Program-made: the position numbers and the translations under genes | Assembly: GCF_963678635.1 (NCBI RefSeq) | Contig: NC_087070.1 | Coordinates: 29,486,048-29,550,047 of the forward strand | Direction of reading: 5' to 3' | DNA length: 64,000 bases | Origin: Symsagittifera roscoffensis | Lineage: Eukaryota > Xenacoelomorpha > Acoela > Convolutidae | The notes under the pieces: model-generated | Database searches by the model: none | What the model was told of the DNA's origin: nothing | The model's input: the letters and a program-made list of their open reading frames with translations, nothing else | In this document: positions 18,027-28,338 of the stretch, in pieces | Numbering within the stretch: position 1 is the first letter of the stretch | Layout: every line of letters begins with the position of its first letter

Positions 18027-18035
18027 CAGGTAAGT
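18027..18035 (+). promoter_or_regulatory. Consensus 5' splice site directly after the last element ORF
   Basis: CAG|GTAAGT matches the metazoan donor consensus perfectly and lies two bases after the TAA of ORF Y3. Its position suggests that element or host transcripts are spliced from here to a downstream acceptor, for example the host exon at 20226. It could also be a chance match. Confidence 0.45.
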
Positions 18036-19589
18036 ATAATTTATACATATTCTTAACTAATAAATTCAAATTAAAAAACTAACCATTCTTTATCCATGTC
18101 TCATTTAGATTTTTAGTCTTCATCTCACGATCATCTGCAAAATACACAAAAGAAAAATAAAAAATAGAAAACTTCTTCAAATTGTTCAAAACTCTATTAA
18201 TCTTTTGCACCAGCTAAATTAAATAAAATTCATACCAATGTAGTAAATTAATTTATAAATTGTTTCCCCACAAGCAGTAAATCTCATAATAATGAAAATT
18301 TGTAACTTAGTTTTTCCCAAAACTAGCAGTAAAATTGAAATTCTATGTAGTAAATTGATAAGACGAAAATGCAGTACTAACCTTTTGATATTTTCATTGA
18401 CTCGCACAAGAATTCTATCCAAACTCGTACAGCTCGCCCACGAAGAATTGTTTAAATAATGAATTTCAGTTTCAAGTTTTCACACTCAACAACTCTAACA
18501 CACGATAACAAGTTTCAAACGTTCCTTTAACCCGGTTGGAAAGGAATTATATACTAATCAAAACTAACCAACGCAGCTTACTAAACACCACAACACATAG
18601 AATAACAGCATGACTAAGAAAAGGAAACCAACGGTACCCAAACCGGATTAACCCAGTTTAAAACTGGATAATTTATTCTTTTGAAGACTATTATAAAGTC
18701 TAAGAAAGAAATAATAAAACACAAAAAAGTCGAAAGACAAACCCATACCAAAAACAATTTGATTTTTGAAAAAAGGACACAACCAACGAAACATAAGAAA
18801 AACCACAATAAACCCAACATAAAACGTTGTCACATAACAGGACCTCTCACAGAAACCGCACGAAATCATACTCCCACTCCTGGCCTAACCCACCAGAGAG
18901 GAAGTCCTGAGCATGCTCTATAGCCGGCCTAACCCACCGCGCTACATCCACGCTTTGTGACCACACTCCTATTTTTAATAAGAGGTACTCAAGGGTGAGT
19001 AACTCTTCAAAATAACCGAACTAAAACAAAAAGCTTTTGTGAAAACAACTAACCAAAATCATAATTAAAACACCAAACTAATAAAAATTTTATAAAATGT
19101 AAATTACACCTTGCAGTATATAGATCAGCATACAACACCAAAGACGAACATCCAAAGACAAAATGACCCCACTACACTCGAAAAAGAATGGCCAACCACA
19201 ATCAATATGCCGCCCACAATCACAACTCAAAGGATTTAGAGTACGACTTGACTTCGCAGAAAAGGACTTCATTGAACTAGAACAATGACCACCTCGATGT
19301 TCAAGTATACGTACAGATCCGAGTAACCAGGCATCCCCTCCACGCACAATCTCCACGCCATTCCCAGACAAGGTCAACCCAAAAGAAGTTCTCTACATGA
19401 AACAGAAAAACCTGTCATAGCCAACCATTCTGAAATCAGATTTGAGTTTGTTGCGAAAACCCAGTCGTTGTCATGAGAAGACACAGCGATTGAACCTGGA
19501 ACTTCTCTAACAAGAGAACCCAGAAGAAATATGATGTTCGCCAAATACCAACGTCCATCATCCATCCTTTGAATTGCAGAAAGACTATT
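18036..19589. other. Non-coding sequence 3' of the retroelement
   Basis: A/C-rich sequence, probably including the untranslated 3' end of the element. An A-rich purine tract at 18146-18171 could be a polypurine tract, but no LTR pair is available to test this. A minus-strand SINE-like head lies at about 18880-18950. No supported gene. Confidence 0.45.
18880..18950 (-). repeat. Possible tRNA-derived SINE head
   Basis: On the minus strand TAGCGCGGTGG (18935-18945) fits a pol III A-box and is followed by GTTAGGCC, a common tRNA D-arm pattern. The word GGCCTAACCCACC occurs twice, at 18882-18894 and 18926-18938. No good B-box was found, so this is tentative. Confidence 0.3.
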
Positions 19590-20040
19590 CTAAAAAACTC
19601 TGTAAAACCCGGATGGGTGGAACCTGATCTAAACTACATTTTATGATTGGATAAATTAGATATTTTACCACTGTAAAGTATTTAATATTAACCAATCATG
19701 ATCCATCTAACTAACAATCCACTTATTTGTAAGTGCTGAAATTACTTGTAATTTCAGCACCAGAGAGATTTGAATTTAACTTAGAAATTAGTTGCCTCTC
19801 CAAAGGAACTTCAGCAGCCGCATTAAACCAGTATACCCTAGATCTATTGAGCCTAGCAGAGACTAGTTAAACAACCTGAGACTAGATAGTATAAGAGTAA
19901 GATTAGGATCGGTATTAGACTAAGAAGTTGCACGAATCTATCCGGCCGAAAATAAGATAGCGTGACGAGCAGACGGTGTACCCTATCCGAAATTACTCTA
20001 TGAGTTAACCACATCGGTCCTAACTCAGTATCTTGTAATG
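19590..20040. repeat. LTR relic of the element A family
   Basis: Collinear with 36480-36860 and 43820-44190, sharing for example ACCAATCATGA, TTTCAGCACCAGA, AGATCTATTGAG, AAGAAGTTGCACGAATCTAT and CGGCCGAAAATAAGATAGC. Both the 5' third and the tandem-repeat end of the LTR are missing, and divergence is much higher than between the two LTRs of element A. It is an old solo or truncated LTR, and a palindrome within it (19733-19760) is preserved. Confidence 0.9.
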
Positions 20041-20225
20041 CAATGTTTTAACTGTATCGCAAGTGTTGCGAAGGTCCGCTTTGCCTCTGTGTTATAATCT
20101 TGCTTACAAAATGATCGAAGGCCTATTATGTTATAGTTTTTCTCGGGGTTGATTTGGTACTGTATCAGCTTTCCCATGGATTTTCCCTAAGTTTTGTTAT
20201 ATCATGATTATTACATCTGCCTCAG

Positions 20226-20441
20226 GTGCAACTGGGTGGTCTACCATTGAGAACTGATACACCACTGGCTGTTGCATCTACAAGTAGCAGAGGCAGTCCC
20301 ATGAGCAATGATGGCCAGCTAGTTAGACACACATCTGCATCAAGTGTCCGATCCAATCTGTTGTATGGATCGCAGAGCAGAGATCTCGAATCGAATGAAG
20401 AATATGTAGAGCGATGTGAAACGAATCAGATACCAATGCAG
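20226..20441 (+). CDS. Candidate Ser-rich exon, possibly 3' exon of the TMEM185-type gene
   Basis: A 216-bp open exon-like block (72 codons, phase 0/0) bounded by acceptor TCTGCCTCAG and donor ATGCAG|GTGAAC. The product is polar and Ser-rich (LAVASTSSRGSPMSNDGQLV; TSASSVRSNLLYGSQSRD), like the tail of the exon ending at 6339/6357. Phase 0 on both sides would allow in-frame joining. The alternative is that it belongs to a different gene. No family was recognised. Confidence 0.55.
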
Positions 20442-20661
20442 GTGAACAATCCAGTGTTTTTTCTCTGGTCACAATTTGATCAAATCTTCTCTGCACCATG
20501 TTGTTCATCATGTAAAGTTTAAAAAACCAAACTAATTTTCAACTGAGTTTTTTTTCCATGTCGCAATGGTTTTGAGTGTGGCAAAATGTCTTAGAGAGTC
20601 TATTTGACAAATTCAATGAGTGCCTGATGCCTTTATAATCAACACAGACATTGTTCTATAG

Positions 20662-21078
20662 GATAAACGTGAGATGACAGGGCATGCTTTATACTGCACA
20701 CTTGCTGTAAGTGGATGCTCAGAGGTGAATGAACAATACAGTCCCACTACCCCTTCCTCCTCCTCATCAACCAACGGGGCACTCAACCCATTATACCATC
20801 CTGGAATAGAAGACCATTCGAATCCAGGGGTGAACCCCAACGCAGTATCATCACATCCAGATCAAACCCAGCCGAACTTGTCACTCCATCTAAAAATTCT
20901 CGCCTTGCCAGGACATTTGAGTAAAATTAGTCGCGCTCCTTTTAGAAAAGTGAACAGAAATGCATTCACGCAGAGTGCATGCAAAGATGAACAGAATTCC
21001 TTGCATTTGAACATTCAGACTACGGAGTTGTCTTGGAAAGGGAGAGGAAAGCAGGTGTTAATTGCTGTACCGGACTGA
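20662..21078 (+). CDS. Candidate terminal Ser/Pro-rich exon
   Basis: After acceptor TTGTTCTATAG the frame, in phase with the previous exon, stays open for 138 codons to TGA at 21076-21078. It encodes a Ser/Pro/Asn-rich sequence (YSPTTPSSSSSTNGALNPLY) and then a basic part. A GTAAGT inside it (about 20708) could be used as an early donor, so the exon end is uncertain. It is likely the C-terminal region of whatever gene includes 20226-20441. Confidence 0.5.
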   Translation, partial: DKREMTGHALYCTLAVSGCSEVNEQYSPTTPSSSSSTNGALNPLYHPGIEDHSNPGVNPNAVSSHPDQTQPNLSLHLKILALPGHLSKISRAPFRKVNRNAFTQSACKDEQNSLHLNIQTTELSWKGRGKQVLIAVPD

Positions 21079-23939
21079 ACAAAACGCAAAGTTAATTTTA
21101 CACTGCATCAACTTTAACTGTTTTTCATTTTTCCTTGGCATTATGCAAGAAACCTGCTTATTTTTATGCAAGTTTTTTTTTTTGGTTAACTTGTATGAAA
21201 TTCAAAATCGAAAACTTTTAAATTGGATTAAAATTGAAATTGGTTTCAATAATAATAGTTGATAGCGTAATGCCGTTGATCCTGGTATTTTGTAAAATTT
21301 GATTTTGTTCTTCTAAAACTTGTTATTTCATTAATGATAATACTGATTTTCTATTATTAATTCAATATAATTCGTAGCATTGTATTTTGTCATCAAAATG
21401 TATTTTGTATTTTCAGGTTTTTATTATATTTGAAATTGAAAATGAGAAATACAGACTTAGTAGGTGTCGTGTATTGAGTGAAAAGTTTTTTGACGATTTT
21501 TGTTGCACGCAGTTTTAAATTTTTGTCGGTAGCGAAGATCCATGTTTTGTTTTTGAAGCAAAAGTGGAGATATGCTAATAAATAGCTCGTTGTATTTACT
21601 TTCGAACCGGAAGAATTGATTGATTGTGTGATAGTATGAAGTCTTTTTTTCCAACCTATGTCGCAACTATTCGTGTTCATTTTGATCAATAACCAGCTAT
21701 TAAGTACAACCAATGCTTAGGATATTAACACAGACTATTATATTACAAATAGCACTTTAGCTTCAAGGTATCATGGATCTGTAGCGTAGAGGTAGTGAAG
21801 GAGACTCGCAACAAAATAAGAGGGTTCGAACGTGGGCAAGGTCGGATGTTTTAAATGAACTTTTTAGTTTACTATTTAAAATGCGTCCGCTCTATAAATT
21901 GAGGTTTGTTATTTGGTAAATTTCTTTTTTTTTCAATTTGACTGGTACTGCCAATGTGACATAATTGGCTTACGTAACTTAGCAATTATGTAGACTCATA
22001 ATTGGCGTCCGTCTCTTCAGAAGTTATGTAGATTCAAAGTTTTACTCATGCAGTTTTTCCCAGTAGCGTTATCGGTGATATTTTTGGTTGTGTATGCGAA
22101 GTGCACATTCGCCTCGGTGTCTAGGTTGCTGATAGGCTTAAATAAGCTTGAAAGTTTTTCCCATTTTGAACTAAAATTTTCTATTGTCAAAAATGCGGCT
22201 AGTATCAGGTCTGTTCTAGAGAGGGTTCGAATCCTTTCGTCAACTAATTCTTGTTTTTCAAAAACTTTTTAAAATTTTCTGACGTGTTTTGAAGCTCAAT
22301 TTTGCGATTTTTGTTTCGGTTTTAGCGGCTTCGAGTCAATGTGACAATATTTGTTTTCTTTGAATTATTTGAAGAGTCGATGAAGATAGTAAAGACTATT
22401 ATTTAGGCCTTGGTGATTTTGTTTTTAAATTTGATTATTCGCGGCTTGACTTTCGATTTAAATTTCATTTCTTGTATGAGTCTTAGAGGATGGTTGAAGT
22501 GGGCCTGATTTTGATATACCACAAAAATTTTGAAAAGTATGAACAAGTCGCCGTTTGTTCATCGTATTGATTGTTGTAGCTGCTAGTTTTGCTTCTCCAC
22601 ATGTATTGGCTTTTTAGTGAGAGTTACAATAGCAAATAAAAAAATCAAAATATCCTTTTTTTTCGTCATAATGTGTTTCGTCCGAATTTGCATGGAATTT
22701 GTTACTAGCCAGTGTTAAGTGTTTTTGATCGAAGTTATTTTCACATATTCAAGTCGTGTTCTTTGTTTTTTTTTCAAGAAAGAGTCGAAGATTTTCACGC
22801 TCAATTTTTTCTGTTTTGTCTGACTTCTGTTTTGTATTAAATCCAATGTAAATTCTTTTCTTAATGATAAAGAACGTTAATGAGTATATTGACACATTTC
22901 AACCTTTCGGTTGGGCACGGTTAGTTCAATAAATGTTTTCAATAGTTTCATTACAAATAATTTCGAGGAGAGGATGCATAATTTGTAGACAAGTTTGACA
23001 ATTTTCTATGCAAACAAAAAAATTAAGCTTGCATTAAAAAGCAATTAAATTATGTGGTGATTATAAGATATATACGAAATTAACATAAGTTGGAGAGTTT
23101 TGACTCTTTGTGTTTCAACCTATAGTCAGTATTGCCTTGCCGTCTACATTTGATAGGTTCAGGCAAATGTTTCGTCATATAATTTAGTTAGGGAACAGCG
23201 GATTGTGTTGAATCTTGATAAAAATTTTTCATCGAATTGAGCTTAATCTTTAAAACTTGATTTTGAATTTATTCATATGACATTTCAGTACCGGGTGCTA
23301 TTTACCTCTGAAGCAAAGAATGTTAGTGCGACCTTCTTTTTTCAAACTATGTCAAACAAAAGACCTTGTTTCGGTGGCAATTTTGAATCGGTAGGCTGCG
23401 GTAGCAGTATAATATCATTTGTGCTTTATGTTTTTTGGGCAATTTTTATCTGCTTACTTAATTAGAATGGGTTTTAGTTTGATTTCTCTGGTTTTTATGA
23501 AAATTGAAAGTGCTGTAAGATCTGTCCGCTTTTGAATAGTTAGGTTGCTTTTTGGCGTTTTTAATTAAAAGTTTTTTCGGCTTTTGTTAAATTGGCTCAA
23601 TCAACTTATATTGCGTAGTTTTGAGGGCTAAATATACTCTTGCGCTTTAATATGTTACCTCGGATGGGTCGTAAAAATTCGTTTAAACTTTATAGCTCAT
23701 TTTTTTTTCTAAGAAGAGTTTTCTTCGCCTCGACAGGGATGGGTCCAAATGTTGTCGTATTCTTGTTGCTGCTCGGTTATCAACTTTTTTCAATTTTTTT
23801 TCAATGTAAAGTCTTCTGTATGTACGAATGTTTTCTGTTGTGATAACTTTTGTCATCCATATTTAGTGCACTTACACTTTTTTCCAGAGCCGATGAAAGC
23901 CCAAACAAAAAGTTAGTCAAGATCAGTCGAAGCCTAAGA
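21079..23939. other. Long non-coding stretch, G/T-rich from about 22040
   Basis: Only short unrecognised open frames occur here. From about 22040 to 23860 the plus strand is strongly T- and G-rich, the reverse of the A/C-rich retroelement to its left, but neither strand shows a long ORF. A tRNA-like pol III promoter is at 21782-21831. Confidence 0.5.
21775..21850 (+). repeat. Possible tRNA-derived SINE head
   Basis: TAGCGTAGAGG (21782-21792) fits the pol III A-box and GGTTCGAAC (21823-21831) the B-box, at a normal tRNA spacing of about 40 bases. The acceptor-stem ends do not pair, so this is more likely a SINE head or decayed tRNA than a functional tRNA gene. Confidence 0.4.
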
Positions 23940-24780
23940 ATATCATTGGTGCATAGCAGGGGCGAATCTAGGATTTTCTCGAGGGGGGTGGGGGTTTTCG
24001 GCGCTGATTTTCAAGAAAAATTTTAACGAACTTTTTTTAGGTCGACCAAATTGATTTATCGAGCTCTGCCAAAGCTTTAGAAAGACCCCATTTTGCAAAT
24101 TTTCTGCGCCGCAGGCAGGGGCGGATCTAAAACTTTCTCGAGGGGTCGGTTTTTTAAAAATATTTGAAAAGTTTTTGGCCTTTTTTTTCCGCCCCGCACC
24201 TTCCCCTTTCCCCCCCCCCCCCGTCCCCTAAATCCCCATCTTACCGCAAGCAAATTGAAAAAAAACAAGCCAAAAAGGCGTTTTTGGTTCTTTTTGGAAA
24301 AATTTGACGTTTTTTGACGTGTTCACCCTCAAAATTAGTGTATTTTGGCGCCGAAGGCGCCTTTAGAAACTTTATAGGATCCTTCACCCAAAATGGATAT
24401 CTGAAATAGTACAATGGGGGACCCTTTTGGTCGGCATGGGGTCGAATCCCTGAGGGGGGGGGGGGGGGGGGGGGTAACAGCTTACCAACACCGTGTTTCT
24501 CAATTATCACAAAAATCACAATTTATGTCCTCTCAATCAAGGAGTTTAGGTTTATGCAAATTACAATCAAATCAACCAATATAAATCAACAAAATAGAGC
24601 GCGTTAAGTTCAATTACACCACAATTTAACGTTAATTGATTTTCTGAGCTCTCTTAAATCACTTATAAAGACCCCATTTTGACCAAATTTTCTGCCCTTT
24701 GGGTTGGCAGGGGGTCGAATTCCTGAGGGGGAGGAAGGCGTCCCCCTAAATCCGCTAGTGTTAGACAGTCATAGTAATAT
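23940..24780. repeat. Dispersed repeat with GGGG-CGGATCTA motifs and poly-C/poly-G runs
   Basis: The motif GGGGC(G/A)(A/G)ATCTA(G/A)(G/A)A.TTTCTCGAGGGG occurs at about 23960 and 24120. GGGTCGAATyCCTGAGGGG occurs at about 24438 and 24712. A run of C lies at about 24210-24222 and a run of G at about 24453-24474. Short homologous sub-repeats (GACCCCATTTTG) recur. No coding sequence. Confidence 0.6.
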
Positions 24781-24954
24781 AGGCAATATTTGGAAAAAAA
24801 ATTGTAAAAAAACTTAAATATTTAGAAAATGAAGCTAAAAAACTCCAAAACCTAGGTTTATTTGCTTAAAATTAAGTTATAAGGTCTTAAATTAGGCATA
24901 ATTCAGCTGTTGTAAGCGTGCTCGATTGCTTTATTCGCTCGAATTATGACGAAA

Positions 24955-25185
24955 AATCAAAAATTTCGAACCGGTTTTTCTCGACACTGGGAAATTTTTT
25001 TTGGAAATAGTTTAATGTGGTTCGAATCACAACTGAAAGGGCTTTAAGAGGATATTTCACTCAACCCAGTCCGATGATTATTTGTGGTACCTGATTTTGC
25101 GTGGAAAAAAAATAAAAGACCCGAATACAAAGTTCCTCCCCAACTTTCGAATGGTCGGAACGAAAATGTCCTGAACGTGATTGTT
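24955..25185. repeat. Dispersed repeat, copy 2 (shared with 3550-3760)
   Basis: Same order of shared words as at 3550-3760, in the same orientation, with moderate divergence. Class unknown. The stretch between here and 25750 has no supported gene. Confidence 0.75.
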
Positions 25186-25752
25186 CCATTTGACACCCCT
25201 ATCTTTGCGCTTTTATACTTTTTTTGAGGAACAAGTGCGCCAAGGAACGCCATTCCATGGTCAAACTCTTCAAAAAGCCTAAAGTGTAGTAGTTTTTAGG
25301 AGAGCTCTGAAAATTAGCCTGCCAGAAATCTGCCCTCACATATGCAAAGTTCATAGGTACGCCTCGCCTTGAAATGTTTAAAAGTGATCCTAATTCAAAT
25401 AGGGTTTCGCTTCAAAAAACATGGTGGGGCTAACTTGAACCAAGAGAATCCTCTCCAGAATGAAAATAACGCTCAAGTGCCTCCCATGTTACCTGCAGCT
25501 ATATTTTCTTTCTAGAGTTTGTTTTGCTTCGAATTATAACTGGCTATTAACCTACTTTCTCGGACACGCCGGGCTTGGCTTATTTGCTTTTTGAGGTCTG
25601 TAACACTTAAGTCATTATAATCGGTTCGGATAGCATCTCTGACCATCGTATCGAGTTGCAAGGTCGCATGAATCAGATTCTTAGAGCCAAAGGTTATTCT
25701 TTTTGTGATCGAAAACTTGTCGTTTAAAAATTTTACAGTGCTTTTGAACCAA

Positions 25753-25978
25753 TAGAGTATTATAGAGAGTTGCAAAAAGTTCGGACAGACAGAAATAATT
25801 AAAAAGAACAATCTACCAATTTTGAGCAATTTTTGCATGCAAATTTGAATTTTTAGTTGACATTGAGACATACTTTCGGTCTGAAAAACTAGCTTTTGCA
25901 TGCAAAAACTGTCTGAAAAAGGTAATTTGCTCTTTTTGATTATTTTTTTCCGTCCGAACTTTTTGCTACTAATTATAG
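25753..25978. mobile_element. MITE copy 1 (about 225 bp, long TIRs)
   Basis: The left end GAGAGTTGCAAAAAGTTCGG is followed by ACAGACAGAAATAATTAAAA. The right end is the inverted form (AATTATTTTTTTCCGTCCGA, then ACTTTTTGC). TA dinucleotides flank the ends. The interior carries TTGACATTGAGACATACTTT and TAGCTTTTGCATGCAAAAA, which recur in copy 2. It has no coding capacity, as expected of a miniature inverted-repeat transposable element. Confidence 0.75.
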
Positions 25979-26912
25979 TTTAGAAGAGCAAATCATCTAT
26001 TTCAGAAAACTTTTGCATGCATTAGATATTTTTTCAGACAAAAATTTATAAAGGTCACCACGCGAAAACTGCTCAAAATTGGTAGATTGCTCTTCTTAAT
26101 TATTTCTGTCTGTTCCAAATTTATACTATAGAGAGTTGCATAAAGTTTGGACAGACAGAATTAATTAAAAAGAGCAACTGTCTCTAGAAATCATCGGAAT
26201 TTAAAACTGAAATAAACATAACGTCGAAAATTCATAAAGCAGAGTTCCGCTCAAAACCTATAACTACGGCGGGCAACTGCATCCGAAGCGTCGAATAGTA
26301 GACCTTGAAACTGGAATATTATTGCTCAGGGTGGCTAATGTTTTTCTGCGATTAGTTTCCAATTTTTGAATGATTTGATTATCTTCACTTCCGTTTGTTT
26401 TTTTTGTGACTACTTTTTTTGTTAATGAAAATAACTCTAGATTTCGGTTTTCAACTAATTTTCTAACTGTCTTATAGTAAAATCTGGATTCTCAATGCAG
26501 TATTTAAAAACTAGGCTAGCATAATCATCGGATAATCGGCGTTTTTGCGGTTTGATTTTAGTCAGACAAAAAGTTCAAGGTTATTTGGCTTCAGATTTTG
26601 CATGCAAAAAAGCGTCGAAAAGCACAGATTGCTCATTTTAATTAATTCTGTCTGTTTGAATTTTTTTGCTACTAAATATATCAATTTAGATGATTTAGAG
26701 ATACAATTAGTTGGATCTGGAAAAATTAATTAAAAGAGTAAATAATCTTTTTCAGAATGTTTTTTCCATGAAATATCCACTTTTTCAGAGAGAAAGTATG
26801 CGTCAAGGTCGCCTAAAAATTATAACTTAGATGCAAAAATTGTGCAAAATTGGCCGATGGCTCTTTTAAATTAATTCTGTCTGTTCGAAGTTTTGAATTT
26901 TTGCAACTGTAA

Positions 26913-27126
26913 TATAGAGAGTTGCAAAAAGTTTGGGCAGACAGAAGTAAATTAAAATGCAATCTGCCAATTTTGAGCAAACTTTGCTTTCAAGTTTCAG
27001 TTTTGATCTGACATTGAGACATACTTTCTGTCTGAAAAATTAGCTTTTGCATGCAAAAATTGTCTGAAAGAAAATCATTCCCCCTTTTAATTATTTTTGT
27101 CGGTCCGAACTTTTTGGTACTATAAT
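26913..27126. mobile_element. MITE copy 2 (about 215 bp)
   Basis: Same terminal inverted repeats and the same interior words as copy 1 (GACATTGAGACATACTTTC, AGCTTTTGCATGCAAAAA). It is inserted inside the large inverted repeat. Its right end passes directly into the tandem array at 27119. Confidence 0.75.
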
Positions 27127-27295
27127 TAGTAGCAAAAAGTTCGAACAGACAAAAATAATTACGAACAGACAAAATAGTTGTTACGAACAGACAAAAAGTT
27201 CGAACAGACAAAAAGTTCGAACAGACAAAAATAATTTCGAACAGACAAAATAGTTCGAACAGCAAAAAATTCGAACAGACAAAAATAATTTTGAC
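27119..27295. repeat. Tandem array of the MITE terminal motif (about 17-20 bp units)
   Basis: About eight units of the form TTCGAACAGACAAAAAGTT or TTCGAACAGACAAAAATAA follow one another. The unit is the MITE terminal repeat with the G of CGGACAG changed to A, so the array appears to have grown from the transposon end. Confidence 0.8.
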
Positions 27296-28128
27296 ATTTT
27301 TTTGCATGCAAAATCTGAAGCCGAACAACCTTGAATTTTTTGTCAGGCCAAATTCAAGATGCGAGATCTTCGAATATCCGAAGATTATGCTAGCCTAATT
27401 TTTAAAATACTGCAATGAACATCCGGATTTTACAATAGAACAGTTGCAAAGTTAGTTAAATAACGAAACAAAGAAAAAAAACAGATTAGGCCGCACCAAA
27501 AAAAAACAAACGGCAATGAAGATGATCAAATCATTTAAAATTTGGAAACTAATCGCAGAAAAACGATAGCCACCCAGAGCAATAATTTTCCTGTTTCAAG
27601 GTTTACTACTCGACGCTTCGGATGCAATTGCCCGCCGTGGTTATAATTTTCGCGCAAAACTGTGCTTTAACTTTCGACGTTATGTTTATTTCAGTTTTAA
27701 TTTTCGTTGATGTCTAGACAGTTGCTCTTTTTAATTAAGTCTGTATGTCCGAACTTTTTGCAACTCTCTATAATTATGTACGCTTTTAACTTTTTTCTTG
27801 CTCGAATTGCATCATATTTTCATATTTTGTGCACACAGTCAGTCAGTGAATCATCACACTGTTCTGACCAGAATAGCTGAAAACTCTACGCTAACTCCTA
27901 AAAATAGAGTAAATCACGATTGAATCGATTTTTCACATAGTCAAACGTTCATTAATTTATATCTAATACAAGCAGTTATTTCATCTCTCCTAACAGAAAT
28001 CATTCATTTTCCGGTGAACAGGGAAAACCTTATAACCTTGTCCCCAACTGTACAGCGACAGACATCCCATCAGAACGCCTTGTGACATCGCATCAGAACA
28101 GTATCGGTTTGCATATAGAGGCTTCATA

Positions 28129-28338
28129 ATGAATCACTCGATGGACTATGTGCAGGATTGTTTCCTGGTGTTCGACAAAGTGGGAGACAGTAGAATAGAC
28201 AAGAGACAGGTGGGGGACTTGGTGCGGGCACTGGGTCTTAACCCGACCAACAAGGACATCGACCGGGTGACGAGGAGTGCGGCCGCAGAACGAATGACAT
28301 TTGATGAGTTTGTACCAGTCTATCAGTCTCTAGAAAAG
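28129..28338 (+). CDS. Essential myosin light chain, exon with start codon
   Basis: The ATG at 28129 opens a 70-codon exon ending at donor GAAAAG|GTACTA (phase 0). The protein (MDYVQDCFLVFDKVGDSRID; VRALGLNPTNKDID; MTFDEFVPVYQSLEK) is the N-terminal EF-hand pair of a myosin essential light chain, the subunit that binds the IQ motif of the myosin lever arm. The first loop, DKVGDSRIDKRQ, lacks the position-12 acidic residue, so Ca2+ binding is unlikely, as in many essential light chains. The V(L/Y)..LGLNPT.K and F.P.YQ motifs are typical. The GC-rich codon use contrasts with the surrounding AT-rich sequence. Confidence 0.93.

Larger units (their letters stand above)
6860..18035 (+). mobile_element. 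Ty3/gypsy-like env-bearing retroelement with many accessory ORFs
   Basis: One strand codes, in order, for protease, RT, RNase H and integrase (6860-11496). It then codes for two small hydrophobic proteins (12091-12506), a methionine-free ORF (12472-13647), an envelope-like ORF (13635-16140) and Ser/Thr/Pro-rich ORFs (16118-18026). A consensus splice donor CAG|GTAAGT follows immediately after the last stop. Neighbouring ORFs overlap by a few bases. The plus strand is conspicuously A-rich and G-poor; in line 10561-10620 I count 24 A and 8 G of 60. No gag, primer-binding site or paired LTR is recognisable, so the copy is probably 5'-truncated or has an atypical structure. It lies in the sense orientation between exons of the TMEM185-type gene. 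Both element ends are uncertain. Confidence 0.8.
26124..27777. repeat. Large imperfect inverted repeat with nested MITEs
   Basis: The left arm (about 26124-26640) and right arm (about 27290-27777) are reverse complements. Both contain the MITE end, then AAACATAACGTCG, then the GGGCAACTGCATCCGA..CGTCGAATAGTA region, then the AATTTTTGAATGATTTGAT block. Between them lie MITE copy 2 and a tandem array of the MITE end sequence. The whole reads as a long foldback element, or two MITEs inserted in opposite orientation at a duplicated site. Confidence 0.7.

Noticed and set aside
18036-19589. 3' LTR of the large retroelement
   Set aside because: No matching sequence was found upstream of 6860, and the LTR-like sequence at 19590-20040 belongs to the element A family.
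21775-21850. Functional tRNA gene
   Set aside because: A- and B-box-like words are present but acceptor stems do not pair and no clear anticodon loop forms; kept only as a possible SINE.
27119-27295. CRISPR-like array
   Set aside because: Units follow each other without unique spacers, derive from a MITE end, and the genome is eukaryotic.
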